A DNA stretch of 64,000 bases from Crotalaria pallida (lineage: Eukaryota > Streptophyta > Magnoliopsida > Fabales > Fabaceae), in contig CM075650.1 of NCBI GenBank assembly GCA_037953625.1, forward strand, positions 149,945,206 to 150,009,205. Reading direction: 5' to 3'. How positions within the stretch are numbered: the stretch's first letter is position 1; every line of letters starts with the position of its first letter. Of the stretch, positions 1 through 11,880 are shown piece by piece. Below the pieces are notes generated by a model. The model ran no database searches and was not told where the DNA came from. It saw only the letters and a program-made list of their open reading frames with translations. Position numbers and translations under genes: made by a program.

Positions 1-2208
1 CGCATTTGCTCTCATCTCAACGAGAAAGAATATTAAAACTTTAGATTTTAGAACTAAGAAAAATAATAAATCAAAAAACCAAAAAAACAAAGAAGTGAAG
101 TGAAAGAAGAAAGAACAATGAGTGACACACAAGAAGGCAGCATCAATAATCAATAGAGAAAAAACAAAAAGGCACAAAAACGTAAAAGTACTAAAATATA
201 TTATTATATACACACGCGTACATTAAGACCGGTTGGACCACGATTCGATCACGGTCCAACCATTGAACCTTGAACCAGTACCTTGACCGGTTTAATAACC
301 TGTCCGGTTTTCAAAACATTGCTTTTTAACATTTGATGATAAGGTTCTGATTTTTTTTTTTTTTAATTTTTTGTTTCAATTTTCTCTAGATTAATTCAAA
401 TTTGTTCTTTTAGCTACTACCCTTGGATTGTCTTTAACCAGTTTTAGCAAAAGCTGCTGCATTACGTACTGCAATTAACCAAGATAAAAAATTTCTGACA
501 ATCAGAAAGGGTGGCTAAGGAAGCATAAGTGCATCAGCATGATGAGTTCACGATGATTTAGCAAATAACCAAGATGATGTATCAATGTTTAAACATAATG
601 AAACATAATTTTTAAATTAAATATTTCTATTTTTTTTTAATATTGCATAATATAGTAATTTTATTGTATTTCCCCCACATATGTATACTACACCTAAACA
701 GTGGATTTGGAATTGAATTTCGAATTCCCTTTCTACACACTAATTCTATGTACTATCCAAATATAGAATCTTAATTCAAAGCCAATTCAATTCCAAATTG
801 CAATTCTAATTCCTCGTGCCAAACGAATACTAAAACATCATCCTCAATGATCATCAACTCTAATTCATTTAGTGTTTCATGTAACAATGTAGAATGCTAT
901 TAGAACTTCAATAATTTTAATTTAGAGAAACTTTTTTGTGCGTTCCGCAAATGCAACAATATTAGGAATGATCAATGAAATTTCATATACGGTTACTACA
1001 CTAGACAAACAATCTAAACATTTCAAAAACTTCAAAATATCAAACACTCTCATCTTTTTCTCATGCAAAATTCATTTTCATCAACATCAGCTTCCTAAGT
1101 ATAGTTTTGATTAAGTTCATATCATAAATAAGTAATCAAAAATATTTTCATATTCTTGATATTGTTTAAACCTTTTAATCAATGACCCAATTGCTTGATC
1201 AACGATGTATAAAAAAATAATCCTAAATAATTCATATGCAAATTATGAAGATACATCAGTTAGATACTCATAAATAAAAATAATCCTAAATCATTATAAC
1301 CTCATTATAAATATACTTTTAAGGCCTTCAATTCTTTTTTTTAAACCTTTATACTACATATCTTTGAAGCCCCCTTAAAAGTATATTTATACATGCTTAG
1401 AAATAGAGTATTTTTTTCAGCACGTATGCCCTCAATGTTGTCCCTTCCCTTCAAGGTCAATACTTTGAATTTGCATCTAACAGTGACATCAATGGACATA
1501 TAATCAAACACTACTAATAAGGAATCGTTGATTAGGAAACTCTTGACTGCAGGACATACATGTTTGTTGGTAAGTTTGGTGTGAATAGGAGAAGCAAGGA
1601 ATAATGAAGTTTTAATTTGATCATTGAATTCTAATTTCCAGTTATACTTCATTGAAAAGTTACTTGGGCTTTGGAACCTGCGTGGAAATTTCGTTCTTTC
1701 TATTCCCGGTTGCTACCTAGTATATATTCTTCAATGCCTATGCTTTCTTTGTCACCTATTTTTCTAACTCTATGAAATTAGTTATTGTTCAATGCTTTTC
1801 CAAAAATGGACGTGGTCCTGATGTTGTAAAATGGCAATACTTATGTAACAAGTAGTCAAATTAATTCGACAAAATCTTCAATACTACTCGCAACTTGTTA
1901 ATTGGTAAATTGGTAAGAGCAAATTACTCTGTTTTAATTTGCTAAGATGGGGAAATTTTGGAAAAGTTTCAAGCGACGATTGTTGTTTAAGAGCAATTAC
2001 ATCCCTGTTTTTAGGGTACGGTGCTTACTTTTAGATATGCAGTATAAAATTTGACATCAATAAAGCTCAATATGATGCATTTTTTCAAACCAAATATGAT
2101 AAAGCCTTGTTTGTTTACTTTAGGGAAAATCTCATACTTGAGGATCCAAGTCCGTAAGGTTTGCATAGCTTGTAGTCAATTTTGAACATTTGTTGACCAA
2201 TAAGTTAA
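1..2208. other. intergenic, no gene seen
   Basis: AT-rich sequence with no convincing coding region. The only ORF above 100 codons (1341-1652, minus) has no recognisable motif and no splice context. A 9-bp perfect inverted repeat (ggttggacc / ggtccaacc) separated by 13 bases lies at 231-261. The ggtcc-rich sequence around it resembles the arms of the hAT derivative at 11881-12448, so it may be a remnant of a related element. Confidence 0.6.
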
Positions 2209-2210
2209 TA

Positions 2211-2764
2211 CTACCTCCGTCCCTAATTATAAGGCCCTCTTGAAAGATTTCACGTCCATTAAGAAAGTGGAATAATTTAGTTAATTGTATTGGAAATGTG
2301 AACTTTTGATATGTATTTTCAAAATTACCCCTATTAATATTATTGGGAATCTAAAAAGTGTTACTCCCTGTGGTCCTATTTATAAGACCCTTTTCGGGTT
2401 TTTCACTCCCACCAAGGAGAGTGGATAAATTGGTTAGTGGCATTGGAAATGTGAAAATTTGATATACTTTTTCAAAACTACCCCTATAATTATTATTGGA
2501 ACTCTAAAAAGTGTTGACTTTATAGGGGTGTTAGTAGAAAGAAGTAATTAAATGGTATTGAAAATTGAAAAGGGGTCTTATAAATAGGACTAAAATAAAA
2601 ACCCCAAAAGGGTCTTATAAATAGGACCGGAGGGAATAAATAGATAGTGGTGTTTGTGGAAAAAAATAATTAATGCTCATTGAAAATTAGTAAAGGTAAA
2701 GAGCCTTATAAATAGGGTCAAAATAAAAGTATTAAGAGGACCTTATAATTAGGGACAGAGGGAG
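2211..2764. mobile_element. F1 Stowaway-like MITE interrupted by an F2 MITE
   Basis: The left end reads ctacctccgtccctaatta and the right end is its inverted partner (taattagggacagagggag), with TA on both sides (2209-2210 and 2765-2766). Removing the inner element at 2364-2636 leaves a unit of about 280 bp that matches the F1 copy at 53924-54191. No coding capacity. The TA duplication and ctccctcc-type ends fit Tc1/Mariner-derived Stowaway MITEs. Confidence 0.8.
2364..2636. mobile_element. F2 Stowaway-like MITE nested in F1
   Basis: The ends ctccctgtggtcctatttat and ataaataggaccggagggaa are inverted repeats. TA flanks both sides (2362-2363 and 2637-2638). The interior matches, in reverse orientation, the F2 copy at 53892-54384. 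It is inserted in the middle of the F1 element, so it is younger than that copy. Confidence 0.8.
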
Positions 2765-2778
2765 TAGTTAATATGATA

Positions 2779-3073
2779 CTCCCTCCGATCCTTATTATAG
2801 GGCATACTTAACCGAATTACACATACCAAGAAAAGTGGTTGATTTTATGAATTCTATGAGAATATATTGTAACATTACAATTTTACCCCCTTAATTTTTC
2901 TTGGAAAATTCGCACTCATTAATGAACAACAAAAACCACATAGATAGTCAAAGCATTTAATAAGGGCAAAAAAGAGAAAAATCAATAAATGATGCATAAA
3001 AAATACAAAGTGACTTATAATTAGGACCAAGAAAACTTTCTAGAATGTGATCTATATATAGGACCGGAGGGAG
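2779..3073. mobile_element. F3 Stowaway-like MITE
   Basis: Starts ctccctccgatcc and ends ggaccggagggag, with TA at 2777-2778 and 3074-3075. The interior (agaatatattgtaacattac and the following ttttaccccc) is shared with the copies at 33578-33876 and 53689-53891. It lies 14 bp from the end of the F1/F2 nest. Confidence 0.78.
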
Positions 3074-4156
3074 TAGTGCGCATGGTGTAAGTGACTAAAG
3101 TGAGTCTACTTGAACAATTGGACCTAGCTCGCTAAATACTCTATCAAATTCGTTTGATTAGCTAAACAATTAAACTCAAGCTTGACGTAAGGCTCAACTA
3201 CTTTTATGAGCCAATCTCAAACTTTATATTACGGGCCTCCCGTCAAGAACATATGAGCACTTTGACTTAATACCTTCTTCATTTTCTCCACTCCATTAAC
3301 AATAGTCTAGTATCATATTTACACAATTATTTTTTTTTATACATTAGTTAAAAGGAATTACAATGATTGTTATGTTTGTGAAAATGGGGTCTTTGTTTAG
3401 GGTATTTTGTCTAGCGATAAGTTTCTCCTTGTTCTACGCACTCGTTTGAAATAGGTTACAGGGAATCAAGAGTACATAGTTTTCTGCTACAGACGTTGCT
3501 GCATATATGGGCAAGCTATTGAGAAATGAGAATCAATATTACATCCTCTTTCGGTGAACTATCGTTTTGTAGTGCTTTGACCTCTGTATGAAACAAGGGT
3601 TAAATCCTGTTCACCTATGAGAGATGATAATTACGTTAGTTTATCATAGACGAAGGGTGAACGTTTATGCACACTCAGTGGCTATATTGTGTGTTTGGTT
3701 GTTAAATGACTTAATGACTTTATGGTGCATTATCTTTATATCTTCATGATGCATGTGCATATGTTTATTCTCTAATAAATCATTTGTTTCTGCTGATAAT
3801 CCATGTGCGATCTTCTCTCATATTGATAAGGAGTAAACCGCTAATTTTAGATAATCCGGGCATTGCAACGAATGCACAATGGCTCAAACTTATTAAGATT
3901 CATACTGGCATTCAAGCGACATTAGTGCTCGAAGCAATTAGTCGGTTCATAACTATACATGCTAATAAGTACAACGATGTCAAATTTTTTAGTAAATCTA
4001 GTAAAAATGTTTAACCATAATTTAATATTATCTATTCCATTCTCCTTGCAATAAAAATAGATAATACGTAGGATTTGTTTTAGTGACAAAAATACACCAA
4101 ATATACTTGAAATTTGTTTTAGTGACAAAAATATTTCTTGAGGGCATAAATGTTAT
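3074..4156. other. intergenic, no gene seen
   Basis: No coding region or repeat could be supported. The ORFs at 3784-4014 and 4083-4355 lack motifs; the second runs into the foldback element that follows. Confidence 0.5.
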
Positions 4157-4512
4157 TATTTTTGGGCTAAACTGCTCATTTGGTTTCTTATATTATTTTT
4201 CAATTTCAAATTGGTACTTTACGTTTTTTTGGTTTCATATTGATCCCTTACGTTTCTTTTTGCTGTCAACTTGGTCCCAAAATCACTGTTCATACTATGT
4301 GGACCAATATGTTATGAACACGTGTCACTTTCTTTCTCCAACAATATATACGTGAACCAATATGATATTGACACGTATGATGAACAGCGATTCTGGAACC
4401 AAATTGACAGCGAAAAGAAACATAAGGGACCAATATGAAACCAAAAAAAAGTAAATGACCAATTTAAAATTGAAAAATAAGGTAAGAGATCAAATGAGTA
4501 ATTTAATACTAA
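4157..4512. repeat. foldback element with long inverted arms
   Basis: The left arm (from about 4157; ctcatttggtttcttat, gtactttacg, gatcccttacg, gtcaacttggtccc) is matched in inverted order by the right arm ending near 4512. The arms are about 120 bp and imperfect, with a centre of about 100 bp. No coding sequence. It probably belongs to the long-TIR MULE-like class seen at 4719 and 40837, but no clean target duplication was found. Confidence 0.6.
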
Positions 4513-4718
4513 ACAAAACTTTTTTTGTTAATAAATTAATGATATATTACATGAAAAGGATACAATTATAATAATAAATACAAATAAAAAAATGAGTGTC
4601 ATTTGTTAAGCTAGATGAATGTTTATGCCAATATGCTGAACCTCATAGATGAGTTGAATTTTTATTTACAAAAATCTCAATAAAATATCCTTCATGAAAT
4701 TGTTGGCAAAAGAAAAAG

Positions 4719-5143
4719 GGAAATTTCTAACATGCAACCTAAAATTGGATGGTTGCTATGCAACCTTTTAATAAATTAATAAGAAGTTGACACCTAAGAC
4801 ATGTGTGTCATGTCATTCTTGAAGTAGTGATTTATAATTTTTACAATTTAGTCCAACATAAAAAGTAAATTAATTTAATTTAGTCATTTGTACCTATTAG
4901 CAAATTAATTTAACACCTGTTGTTATAATCACCTGTTGTTTTAATCTATGTTATAATTTGCTAATAGGTATAAAGGACTAAATTAAATTAATTTACTTTT
5001 TATGTTGGACTAAATTGTAAAATTTATAAATCACTACTTCAATGAATGACATGACACACATGTCTTAAGTGTCAACTTTTTATTAGTTTACTAAAAGGTT
5101 GCATAGCAACCATTCAATTTTAGGTTGCATGTTAGTAACTCCC
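4719..5143. mobile_element. non-autonomous MULE-like foldback element
   Basis: Two arms of about 180-200 bp are near-perfect inverted copies (for example taacatgcaacctaaaatt and aattttaggttgcatgtta), joined by a short loop around 4905-4945. It is flanked by a direct 9-bp duplication aagaaaaag (4710-4718 and 5144-5152). Very long arms with a 9-bp duplication fit Mutator-like elements. The RNA would form an extended hairpin. Confidence 0.72.
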
Positions 5144-5359
5144 AAGAAAAAGTCTTCATGACAAAAGAAATTATCAAAGGGTTGCCATAATCAAATACCT
5201 TAAAAACTACGCAACAAGTCAAATTAATAATATTCCGTCTGAAAGTAAAAAAAATAAAAAATAATATTCCGTCTGAAAGTCAAAAAATAATTTTTTTTTA
5301 AAAAGATTTGAGTTCTATTTATAAGTTAATTTATATTCTCTATGATTCATTTGTTATTA

Positions 5360-5651
5360 CTCCATTTGATTATATATATATATATATAAGATTCTTTTGA
5401 AATTTTTATTTTGGTCTTATTTATAAGAAAATATTTTAATTTTAAATAGAATTTAATTACTTATTTCCACAAACACTTATATATTTACTCAACACTTTTT
5501 CGAGTCTCAATAATAATTATAGGGTCAATTTAAAATATATATATATATATATCAAATTTTCTCATTTCGAATATCACTAATAAATTTAATTACCTTCTTT
5601 GATGGAAGTGAAAAAATCTCAAAAAGATCTTACAAATATGACCGGAGAGAG
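5360..5651. mobile_element. degenerate F2 MITE
   Basis: Starts ctccatttgat after TA and ends accggagagag before TA (5652-5653). The interior follows the F2 order (tttaattactta, caacactttttcgag, tcaataataattatag) but is eroded and carries two (TA)n expansions. It is older than the F2 copy at 2364. Confidence 0.65.
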
Positions 5652-6639
5652 TATTTTCTTTTATTTGTCCTTTTTATTATTGTGAAATAATACATTATGA
5701 AATTTTTATTGTAAGTTAAGATAATAAAATTATAATATTAAAGTATATTTTTAAAATTTAAAAAAATGTAAATCATCTTCCTTAGTTGATGTGATATAGT
5801 CTGATTGTAAATAGGACCACAAAGGGAGTAGGATTTTTTTCTTCTTGCCTAATAAATGATACTTTATGTAAATATTAGTAATAGGTTCCTTTTTCTATAT
5901 GAAATTTCATGGAAAGTTCGAAATATGCAGTCTCCATGGCATTATAAATTTCAATGACTTAGGAAACAAGCCTGACATATCACAGGTTTCAAAACTTGGA
6001 GATGGCTCGGGTCTTCAGTTTATCTCCAATCTCATTACATTTTCTCATGGTTCTGATAATAATCTCCTTTTCTTTGTGTTTGCAGTTGACTCCAGTCAGT
6101 GCAGGTTTATCTTTGCCCCTGAAACTTATATGTATAAGCCCGTATGTTATGAAGTGTATATGATTCTAATCTCTATTGGACATGTCAACCATACTGTTTA
6201 ATTTTTGATAGATGATTTAGTTCATCATAGTGGTTTTCAATCTGTAAAGGTTATTGGTTAACATTATTTATTGAAAATTGAATCTTTCGTTCAAGTGTTG
6301 AAAACATCTTGTGATCTTAATTTGCAGATATGACGATGAGGAAGCTGGGTCGGTTGCCAAATTCACATCCTCCGCCATTTCATTCCCCAAATCCAGGACA
6401 ATTCTTCAAGAGCCCCCCGCCTCCGAGGTATTGAGTCGAGGAGCGACAGTCTAAGACCCATCACCCATGGTTGGAAGGGGTTCAAAAATAATTTACTCCA
6501 TTATTTACTGTAACTGTCCTTTTTAAGTAGTTTTTTTTTTTATATGTCTCCGGAGTGTAATAAATGTTATTTTCCATGTTTACTCCTATTTAATAGGGGT
6601 ATTGATTTTTATAAGTAGTGGAAAAAAATTAATGATTAC
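5652..6639. other. intergenic; weak spliced-looking segments
   Basis: There is an unrecognised 100-codon ORF at 5899-6201 (plus) and an acceptor-like ttgcag just before 6329. The acceptor is followed by an unusually GC-rich stretch (6329-6435), open in two frames: one proline-rich, ending FFKSPPPPRY then stop, and one continuing further. No product could be identified. It may be a decayed gene fragment or chance. Confidence 0.25.
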
Positions 6640-6656
6640 GAAGAGAGAAAGGGTAT

Positions 6657-6777
6657 GACAATCAATGCCTTATCAAAAGACATGATTTATGATAGGCCTT
6701 TATGGCGTCGTTTGATCCATGTAGCCGACCCCACCTAGTGGGACAAAGGCTTAGTTGTTGTTGTTGTTGTTGTTGTT
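6657..6777 (+). mobile_element. truncated SINE with (TTG)n tail
   Basis: This 121-bp insertion ends in about nine TTG units and is bounded by a perfect 17-bp direct duplication (gaagagagaaagggtat) at 6640-6656 and 6778-6794. The core includes gtagccgaccccacctagtg. The tail and duplication show LINE-mediated retroposition. The lack of an internal promoter suggests 5' truncation. Related 3' ends occur inverted in intron 2 of the coiled-coil gene near 45466 and 45555. Confidence 0.7.
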
Positions 6778-6794
6778 GAAGAGAGAAAGGGTAT

Positions 6795-7776
6795 AGTGAA
6801 AAAAAAACATAATTAATTTATTGAAAATCTAAGTAATGATTGCATTTTTTAGAGGTGTGTTTTATCTGAAATAAAACAGATAAATGAAAATGGAGTGAGT
6901 AATTTCTTAATTTTAAATTTTCTATTTACAAAATAAAATGTATTTTCAGACATTACAATATTCATGAGTTTTTTTTTTAATTTTTTATTTTGATATAAAA
7001 GTTCCACATAATTAAACACTTTGATAAATTAGATTCATTTACAGTTCACCTACACAATTTTTATAGATCCCTTATTTATTTTTTTTTCGAATTTTGTTAT
7101 AAAATTTCACATACTCAAATTTTATTTTATTTTTTAAAATTAGGATGCCTAATTTATTTTGTTGTTAGGATCCCTAATTTATTTTTTCCGCTTAAGGACG
7201 AGAAAATATGCCGGTCCTGCTGGAAATGGGAATGATTGATATACCTAGACATTTGTTGCTTATCAGCAGTTATCAACATTTGTGTTTCTTAGATAATGTT
7301 GGATTGATATTGTTTTCCTTATGACTTACTAATTTAATTTAAAGAAATTGAACAAGTTTATAAACGAGTTTTTTACACTGTACCTCCTTGTTTGGAGACT
7401 GGAAAAACATAACCAATGATTCAATAGTAGGACAAAAATTTAAAACTCTATAATCATAAGTCATAACGTTCAAGCCACTGTGTAACTCAAAAACTTTCAA
7501 CCCATCTTGCACACTTTACTACAGACACGAAGCCCAAATGAAACTGCTACCAGCCTCACCACAGGTACACATCCGCGGAATAAGTGTTACTGGGTTTTGG
7601 ACTAAAGCCTGGCCGTTCCATTTATCTGGGTTAGATCTGCATCCTTTTTTTCCCTTGGATTTAGTACAGTTGTTGTTGTTTATTTCATGTGATCTTTTCT
7701 TGTCAAATGAAAAGCAATTCTTTTGAGAAATTAAAAAAATAAAAAATATACAATTTTTTTTTATAAGCGAATTATT
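6795..7776. other. intergenic, no gene seen
   Basis: AT-rich and mostly featureless. A GC-richer block at about 7510-7680 ends in tacagttgttgttgtt and may be another eroded retroposon, since its tail resembles that at 6657-6777. The ORFs there (7519-7788 minus, 7538-7726 plus) have no known motif. Confidence 0.4.
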
Positions 7777-7789
7777 AATAAGGAGCATT

Positions 7790-7973
7790 TGGGATCAATG
7801 GTGGTTAACACAGATGGTAAGTAATATGTTGCTACTTAAGCAAGTGGTTTGAGGTTTAATCCCTAGCTCCTGCGAATGTAGGCCTAGGTGGGAGGCTACC
7901 CCCTAAAGGGTCTGATATTGTCGAAAGGATTAGTCACCTAGTTGCGCGGTTGAATACCTTGCGAAACCAAAAA
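7790..7973 (+). mobile_element. tRNA-derived SINE with perfect 13-bp target duplication
   Basis: About 184 bp starting near tgggatcaatggtgg. It has a Pol III box-B-like segment (ggtttgaggtttaatccc), a conserved body and a short A tail. A perfect direct duplication aataaggagcatt flanks it (7777-7789 and 7974-7986). The tail runs into the duplication, so the last base is uncertain. Confidence 0.75.
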
Positions 7974-7986
7974 AATAAGGAGCATT

Positions 7987-8300
7987 AAGGGTTATTAAAT
8001 CCATTTACAAATTGACCAATCCTTGTAATATAATCTAGTGGGAGTAGGTATTTTAACACCTCACTCTTAACTTTATACACCCCACTTTTTTTTAAATACC
8101 AAAAATGCCCTTTCCTAAAACTAAAAGAATTAAATTCTTCTTTCCCTTCTCCTTCACCTTCCCAAGCAATCCCTACCCCACTCATCCCCACCGCCACCGC
8201 TACTGCCACCGCTAGCCTCACCCCACCCCTTCCCACTGCAATGCGTGGTCATGACAAAGTTCACAACCAAATAAAAAGCTCGGACTGTGAGGATGATTAC
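7987..8300. repeat. left arm of a possible large foldback around 8.0-12.8 kb
   Basis: The block at about 8030-8230 (tattttaacacctcactctt, atacaccccactttttttta, then C-rich sequence) is roughly mirrored in inverted orientation at 12540-12830. This suggests one outer element later invaded by the solo LTR and the hAT derivative. Bases 8240-8296 also resemble 11822-11876 in direct orientation. The boundaries are uncertain. Confidence 0.35.
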
Positions 8301-10835
8301 TGTAACACCCCAATAATTTTAATCTCGAATTAAATAAAATTTAATTGTAAAGTTTATTTATAATTAATTTCTTTTACTTTAAATCCTTGATTAATTAAGC
8401 GTTTTATGAATGCAATTGTTGCATGAGAATACATGAAAAATAATTTAATAAATTATTTTATGAAAAATAGGAGTTTTGCATATTAGTCCCTATTTTAGGA
8501 CCTAAAGGTAATATTAGAAAATGTTTTGGAGGGAATTTTAATAAAATATAAACTTTTGAAAATTTTAGTCGTGGTAATCGATTACCATGATTGAGTAATC
8601 GATTACCATAAGTGCAGCAGCAGCAGTGATAGTGCGTATCGGTGAGTCACTGCCCAGGCCATCCTTCCTTGACAAGAATCAGCTCATAGACACGTCCATG
8701 AACGCGTGTCGAGCTGCATGTAATCTGGAATTTCCTATTTAAACCCATTCTTATTCTTATTCAATCTCATTTTTGGCCAAGTCTCTCAGGAAATTGAATG
8801 AAAAGCTCAACTTAGGGTTCTTAATTTCGAACCTTTCGTTCTCCTTGATTCCTGAGTGTTAAGCTACATATTATACACTATTGCAAAGCTTAAATCTCAA
8901 GCTTTGCATAGACACTAAAATCGTGAGTTGAGAGTGAGTGTGCAAGGAGAATCGAGGCCTGCAAGTTGAGGTTCCAATTCTGCAGAAGCAGAAATCTGAT
9001 TTCCTGGAGCTTGCTTTAGGAATTGATTGTGGTAAACTCATGAACCCATTTGATTCCAAACATGTTTCATTCTCTTGTCCTTGTTGTCGAGAACAAACCC
9101 TAACCACTTTCCCCAATTTGTTTGCATGTTTAACTTGTCAAAAATGCTGGTCTTGAACCCCTGTTTGTCATGGTGTTGCATGTACCGCTAAGAAGTGGTT
9201 TTGTGGAATTCATGGATGAAAGCTATCTTTCTGTCGAATCTCTGTTAGAACACATTTATGAGGTAAGGGGAAAGCTTAAACTACACTAGTTTGAGATTAA
9301 AGAGCATGGTTTTAATTGGAGAGCTATCAAGAGGCTCTAAGGGCTTAGGTGATGATAGACTTTTGGTTTGGAGACCAATATATGCTTTGAAACTGATTTG
9401 AACAAAGCATAATTGATGCATGCAAGCTAATTAGAACCTGAAACCATGAATTAATTGAGTAATTTGCGTTTTGGTATGTTGAGTTGTGGATTTTTATGTT
9501 TTATGCATAATTATGTGAAATTGTGCAACTTCTGTAATTTGAAGTGATTTCAGTACTTGAGCATGTTTAAAATAAGCTATACTAACTCTGTGAATGGTTG
9601 GTCTGAGTTAATTTTGGTTAGAAATAAAAATGGTATGTTAAAACACAATTTTTAGTGCAACTGTTGTCATGGTAATCGATTACTACGATTTGATAATAAA
9701 TTACTAGACCATGTCTGATACAAAACATTGGAAACAAACGTAGTAATCGATTATCAGATCCTGATAATCGATTACCAGTGCAGAAAGTACTTAAAAATGC
9801 CATTTTTATTTCTGAACTATTATTTTACATATAAATAAATATCATGGAATGCATCTGGGACTTAAACATGTCTGATTGGGTATTTTAGTTATTCTCTTGA
9901 TAATGTTCATGAAATATGATTAATTACTTGGATATATTTTTGAATAATATCAAGTAATTTAAATATCAATCAATGGAATTTATTGTAATGCATACATGTA
10001 TGGAGTTGGTGATTAGATCGAATAATCATGGTTATTTTGTATAACTTGAGGAGGGCCTCTGGGAGCGCCAAACACGTCCTGCTTGTTGACACGTTCATTT
10101 GTAATAAAAGGAAACGTGGCCAGTGTGAGATACTGATGATGTGAATATTACGTTGGAGCGTGACGTCTGCGAGATTGCGGCGTTTGAATCACTGTCAAGC
10201 TTGAGCGTAATACATTTCCAAGGAATTGTATTGAATTGTACCCCGCAAAGGTACCAAGTACACAAATTGTACATGAAGTTATAAGGTGGCCGTCCCGGAG
10301 AATGGGTAATAGATTCTATGGAAGATAGGACTGATGATAGGACATTCATACATTATGCCACACATAAATAATTAAATGTTATTTGATTACTAACCTGAGC
10401 GTGAGCATATTATGTGCATTCCTACTTGTCATTGATTTATACTTGTGTAATGACTTGTGAATGATTGCATGATAGTTTTATATTTGATATGCATATAAAA
10501 TGTCAAACCTTTACTCTCTTTCGATCATGTGTATGTTGTTGTTTACCCCTGTGCCCTTATAGTATAGCTAGTGCGTATCCTAGACTTAATCTGCACTTAC
10601 TGTGGACCATATGGATGGATGGTTGGATGCTACTCTGGTGACTTGGATTACTACTACTATTGCTACTACTACACTTGGATCAGCTCTGGAGCCTATATCT
10701 ATGGAGTGTATACATTGTACCTATTTTTTGAAAGCTCTAGAGCATAGAACTCTACTTTTTATATTTCTGTTTTATGGACTTGCTTCCTGGACTCCGTTTT
10801 CAGACTACTTGGACTATGTACTCACTTTACCTCTG

Positions 10836-10888
<53 letters not shown>

Positions 10889-11343
10889 GTTCATAACTAT
10901 TAATCATAGTCCAATGATTTTCCGCTTACTCTGATATTATTTCAAAAAGGATTCGGCTATGCTATATCCAAAGGACAATAACGTATGCCTCAAATAAGGT
11001 AAGAGACGGCTTCCTCATTAGTTTTGTATAGCAAAATTATATGAAGTATTTAATGACGAGAGAATGTTATCTCATCCTTTATCTTTATAAATACCTAAGC
11101 TAAATTTTATTAACGACAAAGGACACCGAATCTATCGTTTAATCAATGTGTATATTATTTTTCCGAGACCTAGAGATTTTGTAATATTGCACACCTGACC
11201 TATTAAGAATTTCAAAGGAAAAGAAAAGAAGAATTTATTTCCTATGAATTCTAATACATTATCAAGTCCATAATAATTCCGATTAGTATTTATTTAATTA
11301 TTTATTTCTTATTTATCGGAGTTGGTGGGGAAAGGGTGTTGCA
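8301..11343. mobile_element. solo LTR, probably Ty3/gypsy-type, about 3 kb
   Basis: Starts TGTAACACCC and ends GGGTGTTGCA, imperfect inverted termini with canonical TG...CA. It is flanked by attac (8296-8300) and attat (11344-11348), a 5-bp target duplication with one mismatch. No gag-pol coding or second LTR is present, so it is read as a solo LTR left by recombination. A tatttaaa box at about 8737 could be the LTR promoter. The motif taatcgattacca recurs at about 8576, 8606, 9673 and 9730-9780, sometimes mutated. A (TA)n run lies at 10839-10884. Assignment to gypsy rests on length and termini only. Confidence 0.68.
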
Positions 11344-11880
11344 ATTATGACCTAGAACAAATTTTTAATAAAACCCTTCATCATTGTTGCCCGCTTTTAT
11401 TTGGATTTAATTCAACATAAATCATTTGCTCTCGTCATAGATGTTCCGTTGGGTTCATGGGATAAGATGAAGGATATGGAAATACATTACTTAGCAAAAA
11501 ATTGTAGGGAAAGGAACAAGCCCCACGACCTCTAATTTTTCTTAGGTCGTGACCTTGTTCCAGACCCAACAAATTAAGAAAATTTTAAGCTTAGGTCGTG
11601 ACTTGGGTAACGACTTAAACATTGTCAATTTTTAAGTATGGGACGTGATTAGGATCACGACCCATATTTTTCCAGTTGTGATCTTAGTCATGATCCATGG
11701 TCACGATCCCTAAAATCATAACTTTCAAAGATATGAATTCGTACATTGAAAAAGAGAAGAGAGAATGGAAGACAGAAGAGAAGAAAAATGTCGGTTGTTG
11801 CAGTTTTTTTCCACGTCATTGTATGATCATGACAAAACTCACGACCAAATAAAAGCTTGGGTCGTGAGGATGTTCAAAAC
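11344..11880. repeat. region rich in ggtcgtgac / gtcacgacc motifs
   Basis: Between about 11524 and 11870 the word ggtcgtgac, its reverse complement and close variants occur roughly ten times in both orientations, separated by AT-rich spacers. No coding sequence is credible; the ORF at 11765-11947 overlaps this low-complexity stretch. It could be subterminal motif DNA of an unrecognised transposon. Confidence 0.5.

Noticed and set aside
10602..10934. 110-codon ORF on the plus strand inside the solo LTR
   Set aside because: Its C-terminal part is translated (TA)n microsatellite (alternating I/Y), the rest has no motif, and it lies within a non-coding LTR.
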